Below are positions 1 through 8,500 of a stretch of 64,000 nucleotides of DNA, piece after piece. The DNA is taken from contig NZ_KQ758607.1 in NCBI RefSeq assembly GCF_001457025.1, positions 62,001-126,000 on the forward strand, in the 5' to 3' direction. Origin of the DNA: Pseudarthrobacter enclensis (GTDB lineage: Bacteria; Actinomycetota; Actinomycetes; Actinomycetales; Micrococcaceae). The translations under genes were made by a program, and so were the position numbers. How positions within the stretch are numbered: the stretch's first letter is position 1; the number at the start of each line of letters is the position of its first letter. The notes beneath the pieces are model-generated. The model did not search any database and was not told the origin of the DNA. It saw only the letters and a list, made by a program, of their open reading frames with translations.

Positions 1-141
1 GCCGTCGAGGCCCTGAACCGGCCCATCTTCGGCATCGTGGAACAGGACATGTACCCCGTCGCCTTCGACGTGCCCATGCCCATCGCCAAGCGCACCCGCA
101 ACTACCTGCTGTCCTGCGGCTCCCGCACCGCTGTCAGCTGA
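1..141 (+). CDS. C-terminal end of a sugar phosphate isomerase/epimerase (IolE-like), partial
   Basis: An open frame runs in from the left edge and stops at TGA 139-141, giving the last 46 residues of a protein whose start is outside the window. The tail contains VEQDMYP and PMPIAKRTR, which resembles the C-terminus of xylose-isomerase-like TIM-barrel isomerases of inositol loci (inosose dehydratase and relatives). It lies 30 nt before the Gfo/Idh/MocA dehydrogenase on the same strand and probably shares its operon. The exact reaction cannot be settled from this tail. Confidence 0.6.
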   Translation, partial: AVEALNRPIFGIVEQDMYPVAFDVPMPIAKRTRNYLLSCGSRTAVS

Positions 142-171
142 CACCCCTTACAGACCCCGAAGGACAGAACA

Positions 172-1185
172 ATGACTGAAACCCTCCGCGTAGCCGTCAT
201 CGGTGCCGGACGCATGGGCGCCGACCACATCCAGCGCCTCCACAAGCGCATCCACGGCGCGGAAGTTGCCGCCGTCGTCGACGTTGACCTGGCCCGCGCC
301 CAGGCCGCCATCGAAGGCATCCCCGGCGCCGTGGCACTCGCCGACGCCGAGGAAGCGCTGAACAACGGCGACGTCAACGCCGTCCTGATCGCCACGCCCG
401 GTTTCCTGCACGAGGACATCCTCCTCAAGGCCCTCGCCAGGGACATCCCCATCCTCTGCGAAAAGCCGCTGACCCCGGACGCCGAGTCCTCGCTCAAGAT
501 TGTCGAGGCTGAGGTCGAACTTGGCCGGAAGCGTATCCAGGTGGGCTTCATGCGCCGCTTCGACGCTGAGTACGCCGCCCTGGGCTCCATCATCCGCAAC
601 TCCGAATTGGGCGAGCTGCTCATGCTGCACCACCAGCACCGCAACCCCAGCACCCCTGAGGGCTTCACCAACGAGATGCTGATCAACGACTCCGTGGTCC
701 ACGAGTTCGACGCCATCCGGTTCTTCACCGGCGAGGAAATCACCAGCGTCCAGGTCCGCCTCGGCAAAGCCACCAGGAACGCACCCAGCGGACAGCACGA
801 TCCCCAGCACGTCCTGCTGGAAACCGAGTCCGGTGTCCTGGCCGACGTCGAAATCTACGTCAATGCCAAGTTCGGCTACGAGGTCGCCACGCAGGCTTCC
901 TTCGAGGACGGCATCGTCAGCATCGGCGGCGACAAGGGCCCCTACACCCGCAGCGCCGGCCGCTGGGGCGGCAACGTCACGCCCGGCTTCGAGGAGCGCT
1001 TTGGCGCGGCGTACGACGTCGAAATCCAGTCATGGGTCGACGCTGCCCTCAAGGGCGAGATCGGCGGCCCCTCCGCCTGGGACGGCTACGCCACCGCAGC
1101 CTGCTGCGAAGCCGGCGTCGAAGCCCAGAAGAACGGCGAGAAGGTGGCCGTCAAGCTGGCCGCCAAGCCGGACCTCTACCGTTAG
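172..1185 (+). CDS. iolG: Gfo/Idh/MocA-family oxidoreductase, probable inositol 2-dehydrogenase
   Basis: The 337-aa product has an N-terminal Rossmann fold with GAGRMG at residues 11-16 and the family's EKP motif at about 97-99, whose lysine lies in the active site. The C-terminal half looks like the usual alpha/beta substrate domain. The length is normal for inositol or scyllo-inositol dehydrogenases, which oxidise the cyclitol with NAD. The start ATG follows GAAGGAC. It is flanked by two TIM-barrel isomerases and a sugar MFS, and iolB lies 15 kb to the right, which supports inositol use. Other cyclitols or sugars remain possible because family members differ in substrate. Confidence 0.78.
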   Translation: MTETLRVAVIGAGRMGADHIQRLHKRIHGAEVAAVVDVDLARAQAAIEGIPGAVALADAEEALNNGDVNAVLIATPGFLHEDILLKALARDIPILCEKPLTPDAESSLKIVEAEVELGRKRIQVGFMRRFDAEYAALGSIIRNSELGELLMLHHQHRNPSTPEGFTNEMLINDSVVHEFDAIRFFTGEEITSVQVRLGKATRNAPSGQHDPQHVLLETESGVLADVEIYVNAKFGYEVATQASFEDGIVSIGGDKGPYTRSAGRWGGNVTPGFEERFGAAYDVEIQSWVDAALKGEIGGPSAWDGYATAACCEAGVEAQKNGEKVAVKLAAKPDLYR

Positions 1186-1224
1186 ACCCTTCCAGCCGCC
1201 CAGATCCACAATGGAGTGTTTTCC

Positions 1225-2100
1225 GTGAAAATCGCACTTGACCCCACCCCGTACCACCACTCGCACAGCCTGCTCGAGTTTCCCAAGGTGGTGGCGGACC
1301 TTGGCTACAAGTACATGCAGATGACCCCGCACCCGGACTTCATCCCCTTCTACAACCATCCCAAGGCTGACGACGAACTGGTGGGACAACTGAAGAAGGC
1401 CTGCACGGACGCCGGCATCGAAATTGCCTCCATCCTGCCGGTACTCCGGTGGTCCGGTCCGGACGAGGATGCCCGCGAAGCTGCTGTCCGTTACTGGAAG
1501 CGGGCCATCCAGATCGCCGTGGACCTGGGCGTCAGCACCATGAACACCGAGTTCAGCGGCCGCCCGGAGAAGGCCGAGGAGTCAGAACGGGCCTTCTACC
1601 GGTCCATGGAGGAACTGGTGCCGATCATCGAGCGGGAAGGCATCGACCTGCTGATCGACCCGCACCCTGACGACTTCGTGGAGGAAGGCCTCGCTGCCAT
1701 CCGCGTGATCCGGGGCGTGAACTCGAAGAACGTGGGCATGGTCTACGTGGCCTCGCACAGCTTCCACATGAAGGACTCCCCATTGGAGATCATGCGCGCG
1801 GCGGGGGACCGGCTGCGCCTGGTCCATGTGGCTGACACCATGGACCACCACGCCTCCCACGGCCTGCGCTACATCACCAACCCGCCGGGCAACCCGGTCC
1901 GCGTCCACCAGCACCTGAAGGTGGGCGACGGCGATGTGAACTGGGACGAGTTCTTCGGCGGCCTCAAGGAAATCGGCTTCCTGGACCGCGAGGACACCGT
2001 GATGGTGTCCAGCGTCTTTGCCGAGGATGAGAACGCCGACGAGGTGTCCCGGTACCAGCTGGACACCATGAAGCAGTACGTGCAAAAGGTGAGTGCATGA
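1225..2100 (+). CDS. sugar phosphate isomerase/epimerase (TIM barrel)
   Basis: The product is 291 aa if the GTG at 1225 is used. This start is preferred over GTG 1216 because a GGAG box at 1213-1216 sits 8 nt before it. The protein is a xylose-isomerase-like TIM barrel with acidic and histidine positions (PHPDD, ASHSFHM, HVADTMDHH) suited to metal binding. In inositol loci such proteins act as inosose dehydratase or inosose isomerase. The next gene overlaps its stop by 4 nt (ATGA), so the two are translationally coupled. I cannot say which inosose reaction it catalyses. Confidence 0.75.
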   Translation: MKIALDPTPYHHSHSLLEFPKVVADLGYKYMQMTPHPDFIPFYNHPKADDELVGQLKKACTDAGIEIASILPVLRWSGPDEDAREAAVRYWKRAIQIAVDLGVSTMNTEFSGRPEKAEESERAFYRSMEELVPIIEREGIDLLIDPHPDDFVEEGLAAIRVIRGVNSKNVGMVYVASHSFHMKDSPLEIMRAAGDRLRLVHVADTMDHHASHGLRYITNPPGNPVRVHQHLKVGDGDVNWDEFFGGLKEIGFLDREDTVMVSSVFAEDENADEVSRYQLDTMKQYVQKVSA

Positions 2101-3533
2101 GTTCCCCTGCGCATACCCCGGCGGCCAAGGAGGCCAGGCCCGGCAACCACCACAAGGCGTTGCGGACCGTCACCATCATCTCCACTTTTGGAGGCCTGCT
2201 CTTCGGCTACGACACGGGCGTAATCAACGGTGCCCTCCCGTACATGCAGGAGGACCTGGGGCTGACCCCGCTCACGGAAGGCCTGGTCACGTCGTCGCTG
2301 CTGTTCGGCGCGGCCTTCGGCGCACTGTTCGGCGGCCGCCTGGCGGACCGCAACGGCCGCCGTCGGATGATCATGGTCCTGGCCGTCATCTTCCTCGTCG
2401 GCACGCTCGCCTGCACCTTCTCGCCGAGCACCGAGGTGATGATCGCGGCGCGCTTCGTGCTGGGCCTGGCGGTGGGCGGCGCCTCGGTCACCGTTCCGGT
2501 GTACCTTGCCGAAGTCTCACCCAGCGCCCGGCGCGGACGGATCGTCACGCAGAACGAGCTGATGATCGTCACCGGGCAGTTGCTTGCCTTCATCTTCAAC
2601 GCCTACCTCGGCAACACCTTCGGCGAATCCGGCGGCATCTGGCGCTGGATGCTGGTGATCGCCACCCTCCCCGCCATCGCGCTGTGGATCGGCATGAACT
2701 TCATGCCGGAAAGCCCCCGCTGGCTGGCGTCGATGGGCAGTTTCGGTGAGACCCTCAGCGTGCTGCAGCGGATCAGGTCGCAGGAGGAGGCCCGCCGGGA
2801 GTTCGAAGAAGTCAAGGCCATGGCCGTGGAGGACTACAAGTCCAAAATGGGGTCATGGAAGGACCTGGGCATTCCGTGGCTGCGGAGGATCTTCTTCGTG
2901 GGCCTGGGGCTGGCGGTGATCCAGCAGATCACGGGCGTGAACTCCATCATGTACTACGGGACGCAGATCCTGTCCGAGTCCGGCTTTGGCCGGGAAGCTG
3001 CCCTGACCGCCAACATCGCCAACGGTGTGATCTCCGTGCTGGCCACGTTCGTGGGCATCTGGCTGCTGGGCAAGGTGGGGCGCCGGAAGATGCTCATCAC
3101 CGGGCAGGCAGGCACGACGACGGCGCTGCTGCTGATCGGCCTCTTCTCGCTGATCCTGCCGGAGGGCTCCGTCCGGGGTTTCGTCATCCTGTCGCTCACG
3201 GTGACGTTCCTGGCCTTCCAGCAGGGTGCCATCTCGCCGGTCACCTGGCTGATGCTGTCCGAGATCTTCCCGCTGAAGATCCGCGGGCTGGGCATGGGGG
3301 CGTCGGCCTTCGTGCTCTGGATCGTGAATTTCCTGGTCGGTTTTGGTTTCCCGCAGCTCCTGGCGGCCATCGGGTTGTCCAACACGTTCTTTGTGTTCGC
3401 CGTGCTTGGCCTGGGAGCCATCGCGTTTGCGGCCAAGTACGTTCCGGAAACCAAGGACCGCAGCCTTGAGGACCTTGAGCATTACTTCAAGAACGTCGCC
3501 GGGCAGAAAGCCGGGACCGCCGGCGCATCCTGA
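2097..3533 (+). CDS. MFS sugar porter, probable inositol transporter
   Basis: This 478-aa, 12-segment protein carries sugar porter hallmarks: LLFGYDTGVINGAL in helix 1, a GRLADRNGRR loop between helices 2 and 3, PESPRWL after helix 6, and PETKDRSLEDLE at the C-terminus. It belongs to the family of proton-coupled inositol and sugar importers (IolT, XylE). The start overlaps the preceding stop as ATGA, so it is the last gene of the dehydrogenase/isomerase operon. A strong hairpin follows 14 nt after the stop. A second sugar porter at 18397-19815 has the same architecture, so the two may divide substrates or affinities. Confidence 0.85.
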   Translation: MSSPAHTPAAKEARPGNHHKALRTVTIISTFGGLLFGYDTGVINGALPYMQEDLGLTPLTEGLVTSSLLFGAAFGALFGGRLADRNGRRRMIMVLAVIFLVGTLACTFSPSTEVMIAARFVLGLAVGGASVTVPVYLAEVSPSARRGRIVTQNELMIVTGQLLAFIFNAYLGNTFGESGGIWRWMLVIATLPAIALWIGMNFMPESPRWLASMGSFGETLSVLQRIRSQEEARREFEEVKAMAVEDYKSKMGSWKDLGIPWLRRIFFVGLGLAVIQQITGVNSIMYYGTQILSESGFGREAALTANIANGVISVLATFVGIWLLGKVGRRKMLITGQAGTTTALLLIGLFSLILPEGSVRGFVILSLTVTFLAFQQGAISPVTWLMLSEIFPLKIRGLGMGASAFVLWIVNFLVGFGFPQLLAAIGLSNTFFVFAVLGLGAIAFAAKYVPETKDRSLEDLEHYFKNVAGQKAGTAGAS

Positions 3534-3546
3534 AGCCACGGCCAAA

Positions 3547-3578
3547 GAAGCCCCTCCGGAGTGTTCCGGAGGGGCTTC
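3547..3578. terminator. bidirectional hairpin terminator
   Basis: A perfect 14-bp stem (GAAGCCCCTCCGGA and its complement) closes a GTGT loop. It lies between two convergent genes, 14 nt after the sugar porter stop and 8 nt from the MarR gene stop, so it can serve both directions. Confidence 0.8.
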
Positions 3579-3585
3579 CTGCGTG

Positions 3586-4035
3586 TCAGGCGGGGACCTG
3601 CAGCCCGGGCAAAGCGTCCACCAGGGGCGCGAGTTCAGGCAGGGCACGGGCCTGGTCCAGCGCGCGCTCCAGCGTGGCATCGTGGACGGGGCGCGCCTCG
3701 GCGAGCAGTTTGCTGCCGCCGGGAGTGAGCTCGGTGTAAATGCCCCTGCGGTCGTCGTCGCAGAGGATCCTGGTCAGCAGGCCGCGGTCCTCCAGCCGGT
3801 TCACCAGCCGCGTGGTGGCACTGGGACTGAGCGCGGTGGCCCGAGCCAGCTGCTGCATTCGCATGTGCCAGCCGTCCTGGCGGCTGAGCGCGTCCAAGAC
3901 CGTGTATTCCACCACTGACAGCTTTGACCCGGCCTGCAGCGACCGTTCCAGTTCGCCTTCGATCAGTCCGTGCAGGGCCGCCAGGGTTCGCCAGCCTTGC
4001 GCTCGGACCTCGACGGCGTCGTCCTTGATGCCCAT
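3586..4035 (-). CDS. MarR-family transcriptional regulator
   Basis: The 149-aa product has the MarR winged helix: helix-turn-helix around MQQLARATALSPSATTRLVNRLEDRGLL, then the wing DDDRRGIYTELTPGG. The ATG at 4035 is chosen because GGAAGGAG sits 6 nt upstream; an in-frame extension to 4137 would run through the operator. It is divergent from an MFS exporter and they share a short intergenic region with a large inverted repeat (4085-4140). The layout suggests it represses itself and the exporter until a small ligand binds. Confidence 0.85.
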   Translation of the reverse strand: MGIKDDAVEVRAQGWRTLAALHGLIEGELERSLQAGSKLSVVEYTVLDALSRQDGWHMRMQQLARATALSPSATTRLVNRLEDRGLLTRILCDDDRRGIYTELTPGGSKLLAEARPVHDATLERALDQARALPELAPLVDALPGLQVPA

Positions 4036-4084
4036 GGTGCTCCTTCCGGGACGGGGCCAGGGGAAGGTCCCCTGGCCCACAAAG

Positions 4085-4140
4085 TAGTTGCTTGCGCGGT
4101 ATATTTGCTTGTGCAACAATAAATACCGCGCCTGCAACTA
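4085..4140. promoter_or_regulatory. large inverted repeat, probable MarR operator
   Basis: The 18-nt arms 4085-4102 and 4123-4140 are complementary at 16 of 18 positions (TAGTTGC..GCGCGGTAT against ATACCGCGC..GCAACTA). The 20-nt centre contains a second small dyad, TTGC-TTGT-GCAA at 4105-4116. The site lies between the divergent marR and exporter genes. Its outer half AGTTGC/GCAACT recurs in the operator of the second MarR-exporter pair at 29266-29282. Confidence 0.65.
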
Positions 4141-4199
4141 TTTTAGGCGCGATGCCGCGGCGCAACAACCCAACCCACACAGCTCAAAGGAGCATTGAC

Positions 4200-5423
4200 A
4201 TGCCTGTTGGCCTGATAGCCCTAGCCCTCGGCGGGTTTGGCATTGGACTTACCGAATTCGTGATAGCCGGCCTCCTGCCGGATGTTGCTGCAGACTTCGG
4301 CGTGAGCGAAGCCTCCGCCGGATGGTTCATCTCCGGTTACGCGCTGGCCGTGGTGGCGGGGGCCCTGGGGCTCACGGCGGCAGTGACCCGGCTGCAGCGC
4401 AAACCGGTGCTCGCAGGACTCCTGGTCCTGTTCATCGCGGGCAACCTGCTCTCAGCCACCGCCTCCGACTACTGGCCCATGATGCTCGGCCGGGTGCTGG
4501 CTGCCCTGGCGCACGGCGCCTTCTTCGGCATCGGTGCGGTGGTGGCCGCCGCCATGGTCCCGCCCAGCAGGAAGGCCGGCGCCATTGCCCTGATGTTCAC
4601 CGGACTGACGGCAGCCAACGTCCTGGGTGTCCCGTTCGGAACCCTGCTGGGCCAGGCCGCCGGGTGGCGCGCCACGTTCTGGGCCATCACCGTGATCGGT
4701 GTGCTGGCGCTCGCCGGAATCCTGGCGCTGGTGCCCCGCCAGGCAGGGGAGGCGGACAAAGCTGGAAGCCTCCGCTCGGAGCTGCTGGCCTTCCGGTCCG
4801 GGCAGGTTTGGCTGTCCATCGCCGTCACCATCCTGGGCTTCGGCGGCATGTTCGGCGCGTTCACCTACATCGCCTACACACTGACCGAGGTCTCCGGGTT
4901 CGCCGCCTCCACCGTCCCCTGGCTCCTCATCGTGTTCGGCGTCGGACTGTTCGCAGGCAACACCCTGGGTGGCAAGGCCGCGGACCGGAACGTGGACCGC
5001 ACCCTGCTGGTGGTCCTGGCCGTCCTTGCCCTGGTCCTGGTGGGGTTCGCCCTGGCAGCGGCCAACCCGGTGCTGACTGTGGCCTTCCTGGTCCTGATGG
5101 GCGGCTTCGGCTTCGCCACGGTCCCGGGCCTGCAGATGCGCGTGATGAAGTACGCCCCGGGAGCACCTACCCTGGCCTCGGGTGCCAACATCGGTGCCTT
5201 CAACGTGGGCAACGCCCTGGGCGCCTGGCTGGGCGGGGTCACCATCACCGCAGGCTTCGGATACACCTCGCCCATCTGGGCCGGAGCCGTCATCACACTG
5301 GCGGGCGTGGCCGTCATGGCCTTCGCTGCGGCCGCTGCCAAGCGGAGCGAAACCCGCATCGACGCACCGTCCGAAGCCCCGGACGATGCGGCGGCTGAGG
5401 CCGCAGGCGTGGTCCGCGTCTGA
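4200..5423 (+). CDS. MFS transporter, DHA1-type exporter
   Basis: The 407-aa protein has about 12 hydrophobic segments and DHA1 features: GIGLTEFVIAGLLPDVA at the N-terminus and APTLASGANIGAFNVGNALGAWLGG late in the chain, as in AraJ or CmlR-like effluxers. The ATG at 4200 is preceded by AAAGGAG 9 nt upstream; an earlier in-frame ATG at 4092 lies inside the operator and is rejected. It is divergent from the marR gene, which suggests inducible export of a small toxic compound. The tail is Ala-rich and hydrophilic. The substrate is unknown. Confidence 0.82.
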   Translation: MPVGLIALALGGFGIGLTEFVIAGLLPDVAADFGVSEASAGWFISGYALAVVAGALGLTAAVTRLQRKPVLAGLLVLFIAGNLLSATASDYWPMMLGRVLAALAHGAFFGIGAVVAAAMVPPSRKAGAIALMFTGLTAANVLGVPFGTLLGQAAGWRATFWAITVIGVLALAGILALVPRQAGEADKAGSLRSELLAFRSGQVWLSIAVTILGFGGMFGAFTYIAYTLTEVSGFAASTVPWLLIVFGVGLFAGNTLGGKAADRNVDRTLLVVLAVLALVLVGFALAAANPVLTVAFLVLMGGFGFATVPGLQMRVMKYAPGAPTLASGANIGAFNVGNALGAWLGGVTITAGFGYTSPIWAGAVITLAGVAVMAFAAAAAKRSETRIDAPSEAPDDAAAEAAGVVRV

Positions 5424-5607
5424 ACCACCCGCCAGGGACCGAGAAGTGGTCGGCCGGGCCCTGGCCGGTACGTTGCCGCGCACGAGAGGGGATCGGCTCA
5501 CGGGGACTCCTTTGGTACTGGACGCCGTGGGGAACCCTACCCGCTTTGGGATGCCGGCCCCTGGGCAGGGCTAAGGTGGAGCGGGGCGTAGTAGGAAGGG
5601 GGCCGTT

Positions 5608-6036
5608 GTGGCATATGTTCCGGCGTCCTTGAACGGGGCTCAGAGATTCGAGGGTTACTGGCTTCTCGAGGTGAGTGGGCAACTCATCCTGCAACTCGTC
5701 CTGGATTTCCAGGTGACTCTGGTTCTCGAACGTCTCAGAATCACCATTGAGGAGAGCTTCGTTCTTGAGCACCCCGATGGTACTTCTCATGTAGTCGAAC
5801 CGGGCGGTGATTTCGATCAGCTCAGTCCCGTTCTGCCGCTCTCACGCTCCCAGGTGGTTGCTGAGGCAAGAGCCTTCGACGACGGACGACTTGAGATTGC
5901 CATCCAGGACGGCTTCCGGCTGAGTGTGGTGCCGGAACCCAAGTCGGCGTACGAAGCTTGGAACGTCACTGGTCCAGGCGGATTACTGATCGTGTCTACG
6001 CCCGGAGGTGGGCTAGCCTTTTGGAGCAGCTCGTAG
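5608..6036 (+). CDS. DUF6188-like hypothetical protein
   Basis: This 142-aa cytoplasmic protein starts at GTG 5608 after GGAAGGGGG. The ending (YEAWNVTGPGGLLIVSTPGGGLAFW) and the central E-H-P-DG pattern match my recollection of the DUF6188 family, which often sits near toxin-immunity loci. No catalytic motif is visible. A -10-like TAAGGT lies at 5572. It is the first gene of the AT-richer island and reads in the same direction as the next two genes. An immunity role is inference only. Confidence 0.6.
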   Translation: MAYVPASLNGAQRFEGYWLLEVSGQLILQLVLDFQVTLVLERLRITIEESFVLEHPDGTSHVVEPGGDFDQLSPVLPLSRSQVVAEARAFDDGRLEIAIQDGFRLSVVPEPKSAYEAWNVTGPGGLLIVSTPGGGLAFWSSS

Positions 6037-6119
6037 AAGAACCCCCCTACCCGTCGCCGCTGGGAAAACCTACCCCGTGGCGCGGTCTCATCGAACGGTT
6101 CCTTGGGTAGTCTCAGCTC

Positions 6120-6635
6120 GTGACTGATTACCGGCAACATCCCGGCGTCGTGGCTCACTGGCGCGATGCTTTGCTCCAGCCCCTTCCAGAAGCCCAGGAA
6201 GCGCGAGACACCATATGGTTTGCGGTACCACTTGAACCTGACGTGGAGCAAACATGGGAGGGACTTCGCGGTCGCTTGGAAGCGGACGGCACTGCGACTG
6301 TTCTAGGAGTCCCCGCTTATCTCTACGACCTCAATTTCGGCGACCGCGTGAGCGTGATGCGATCCGCTGAGAATGCGCTCGTTGCCACTGGTGTGGAGCA
6401 CGACGCTCTCAATTTCACATTCAGAGTCCAACTGAATTTCGAGGAACCCAACACATCGCAACTCCTGGCCGCTGAACTTGCCGAGAATGGCTGCCTAATC
6501 GATTTCATCTCCCCGCAGTTCTTCGCCATATCCTGCGATGAGGCTCAAGCGCAGGAAGTCGCCGACAGGCTGTTCGCACTGGAACACGACGGCGTCCTTC
6601 ATTACGAGACTGGTCGAACGCAGCAGTTGGGGTAG
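6120..6635 (+). CDS. DUF4265-like hypothetical protein
   Basis: The 171-aa product contains the signature-like stretch VPAYLYDLNFGDRVSV, followed by a C-terminal ferredoxin-like half, as in DUF4265 proteins. A -10 hexamer TAGTCT (6108-6113) lies 6 nt before the GTG start and there is no ribosome binding site, so the mRNA is probably leaderless. A 26-bp palindromic element follows 18 nt after the stop. The family often accompanies polymorphic toxin systems, but no toxin is seen here. Confidence 0.65.
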   Translation: MTDYRQHPGVVAHWRDALLQPLPEAQEARDTIWFAVPLEPDVEQTWEGLRGRLEADGTATVLGVPAYLYDLNFGDRVSVMRSAENALVATGVEHDALNFTFRVQLNFEEPNTSQLLAAELAENGCLIDFISPQFFAISCDEAQAQEVADRLFALEHDGVLHYETGRTQQLG

Positions 6636-6653
6636 GCACCCGATCGACCGACT

Positions 6654-6679
6654 GTCCGGTGGAGGATCCTTCAGCGTGC
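6654..6679. repeat. 26-bp GGATCC-centred palindromic element, copy 1
   Basis: This copy matches the consensus GCCCGGTGAAGGA followed by its own reverse complement at 22 of 26 positions. It lies 18 nt after the stop of the DUF4265-like gene. The ten copies in this window all fall between 6.6 and 14.0 kb. Confidence 0.7.
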
Positions 6680-6779
6680 GCATGGAGGGGATCAGAGCGC
6701 CGCCGGAACGTGCGCGGCTGGCCTGTCATTCCGGGAGTCGCGGCAACCGGGCAAGCGCGACCTGTGACAGCATCTGTTT

Positions 6780-7466
6780 ATGACTCCAACACGATCTGCT
6801 GATGAGCTTCTTGGCGTCGATTCTCCCGCGTGGCCATGGCTGGAAACGCTCTTGGCTGACGCGGTCGTCGACTTCAAAGTGTTGTCAGCGGACGACACGT
6901 CGAAAAGGAACGTTCTCTTCCGTCTACAGCTGACAGCCGCGTCGACGCTGGGAGCAATTGCGTCGAACTGCGCGGCTATCGCCATCGATCACGGATGGGT
7001 ACGCATTCTCGGCGCTGGCGCCGATGGAATCGAGGACATTGCTACAGTAAACGCTTTAGGTGAGCCCGATCATCGTGCAGCGCCCCCAGGTCATCTCGTC
7101 ATCGCTTACGACGTTCTGGGTGGTTTCTTCGCTATCAATCACGATGATCTTCCTGCCGAGCCCGGTGAAGTCTGCTATTGGGGTCCGGACACTCTGGAGT
7201 GGACGCCCCTCGGAGCTGGCTACACGGCATTCGTCGAGTGGCTCGTGAGGGGCGGAGCTACGGAGTTCTACCGCGAGCTGCGATGGCCGGGATGGGAAGA
7301 AGAGGTCGCCGCTCTGTCCCTCGACGAGGGCATCAGCGTCTACCCGTTCCTCTTCACAGAAGAGGGGCGGAACATTGCGACGGCGGCAAGAAAGGCCGTG
7401 CCCTTCCGGGAACTGCTCTATCTGAACGAACACATGGCCAAAAGCCTCAGCGCGAGATCAGAATGA
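6780..7466 (+). CDS. DUF2625 family protein
   Basis: The 228-aa protein follows the DUF2625 pattern closely: SPAWPWLETLLADA near the N-terminus, HGWVRILGAG in the middle, VLGGFFAINHDD, APDTLEW-like WGPDTLEWTPLG, then a C-terminal SVYPFLFTEEGRN. The start ATG has no Shine-Dalgarno; a weak -10 (CAGCAT) sits 6 nt upstream, consistent with a leaderless transcript. The biochemical role of the family is not known to me. Its place among other orphan small proteins suggests accessory, perhaps immunity-type, cargo. Confidence 0.75.
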   Translation: MTPTRSADELLGVDSPAWPWLETLLADAVVDFKVLSADDTSKRNVLFRLQLTAASTLGAIASNCAAIAIDHGWVRILGAGADGIEDIATVNALGEPDHRAAPPGHLVIAYDVLGGFFAINHDDLPAEPGEVCYWGPDTLEWTPLGAGYTAFVEWLVRGGATEFYRELRWPGWEEEVAALSLDEGISVYPFLFTEEGRNIATAARKAVPFRELLYLNEHMAKSLSARSE

Positions 7467-7478
7467 GCGCCAACTGGC

Positions 7479-7504
7479 ATCCGGTGAGCGATCCCTCAAC
7501 GGGC
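7479..7504. repeat. 26-bp palindromic element, copy 2
   Basis: It matches the consensus at 20 of 26 positions, with core CGATCC instead of GGATCC. It begins 12 nt after the stop of the DUF2625 gene. Confidence 0.65.
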
Positions 7505-7608
7505 AAACCGACAGACAGTTCGGGTCTTCGTAGTATTTCCCTCATGGCCCTAGTTGACCTTTCATTCTGCGCCTCGGATCTCCAACGCGCCCACGTAGTG
7601 GCTGGACG

Positions 7609-7896
7609 ATGATGATGAACAATCACAACATCCGCCTTGCCAAGAAGGTGCTGGAGGCCATCAAAAATCTAGAGAACGGGACCACCACGCTTGCTGAAAC
7701 CCAGTCAGTCCTGGAGAACGTTGCCCCTCTCTTTGAGAACGACGGTTCAGGCGTAGAGCATGCCACGCGTCTCGCTGCAGCTGATCTTGATGCGATCCAG
7801 TTCACCACCCTGCGCGACGAGCAAGTGCCGGCAGCGATTTTCCGCCTCGACAATCTGCGTACTGCCGTCCAGCTCGCAGACATCGATCCTGCCTGA
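7609..7896 (+). CDS. small hypothetical protein
   Basis: The 95-aa protein is mostly predicted alpha-helical and has no cysteine, membrane segment or recognisable motif. It starts with three ATG codons at 7609-7617. A palindromic element begins 4 nt after the stop. Upstream, TTGACC at about 7551 could be a -35. I do not recognise the family; size, helical content and context resemble other small immunity-like proteins in the island. Confidence 0.5.
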   Translation: MMMNNHNIRLAKKVLEAIKNLENGTTTLAETQSVLENVAPLFENDGSGVEHATRLAAADLDAIQFTTLRDEQVPAAIFRLDNLRTAVQLADIDPA

Positions 7897-7900
7897 AGCG

Positions 7901-7926
7901 TCCCGATGAACGATCCCCGACGCGGC
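7901..7926. repeat. 26-bp palindromic element, copy 3
   Basis: It matches the consensus at 18 of 26 positions and keeps the left arm and a CGATCC core. It begins 4 nt after the preceding stop. The rest of 7927-8230 holds a decayed fragment on the minus strand and a promoter-like TAGGCT near 8192, but no intact gene. Confidence 0.55.
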
Positions 7927-8053
7927 CCGCAGCCCGAGTCAACGTGTCTCGCAACCTGGGCGCCTCGAATCCCTAGGGTTACGAGACATTTTCTTGCGTA
8001 GCGTATAGAGCACCCTCAATGGGCAATTTTTAGGGCGAGGGTATACGGGACAC

Positions 8054-8152
8054 CTAGCGGCTCAGCAGTTCGAGCCAGCTATCCCAGGGTATGTCGGTCT
8101 TTCGTGTGAGACTGTGATCGTAATTGAGCGAGCAGTGAATCTCATACTCCAC
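8054..8152 (-). pseudogene. orphan C-terminal fragment of an unidentified protein
   Basis: On the minus strand, 32 codons from GTG 8152 to TAG 8054 read as a dense natural-looking C-terminus (EIHCSLNYDHSL, then KTDIPWDSWLELL). The codon before the GTG is a stop, so the rest of the gene is missing or out of frame. I read it as a remnant of a lost cassette rather than a functional small protein. Confidence 0.4.
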
Positions 8153-8230
8153 CTACGGTGAAGAACAGGTACAGATACCCGAGGCCTAGGGCTAGGCTGG
8201 CCGCAATCTTTAGGATGGGATACCAGAATC

Positions 8231-8461
8231 ATGGAGCTACTCGTAGGAAGCCTTGTTGCGGGAATCGCCGTCCTTATCGGTGTTCTCCTGATCGCAAAGC
8301 GCAAAGCGTTCAGCAAATTGATGGAAGACTCTCAACGATCAGCGTTTGGCAAGGCGGGCACCAAGTTGATGGGGCGGCCAGAACCTGGGTACATGGTCGT
8401 CGCGGGGCTAGGTGCTGTCCTCATTGGAGTGGCGATAGCGATTGTGCTGATAACCCGCTGA
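8231..8461 (+). CDS. small two-helix membrane protein
   Basis: The 76-aa product has one hydrophobic segment at about residues 3-22 and another at about 54-74, separated by a basic loop (KRKAFSKLMEDSQRSAFGK). AGGATGGGA about 8 nt before the ATG can act as ribosome binding site, and TAGGCT about 40 nt upstream as -10. No function is recognised. A weak element-like sequence follows near 8481. Confidence 0.55.
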   Translation: MELLVGSLVAGIAVLIGVLLIAKRKAFSKLMEDSQRSAFGKAGTKLMGRPEPGYMVVAGLGAVLIGVAIAIVLITR

Positions 8462-8500
8462 ATTCGTATGTCGGTCGTTGAGTCCGGAGGGGTCGGCCGC

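Noticed and set aside
5480..5505. Weak match to the 26-bp palindromic element
   Set aside because: Only about 14 of 26 positions agree, near chance for GC-rich DNA with a GGATC core; kept only as a possible island edge.
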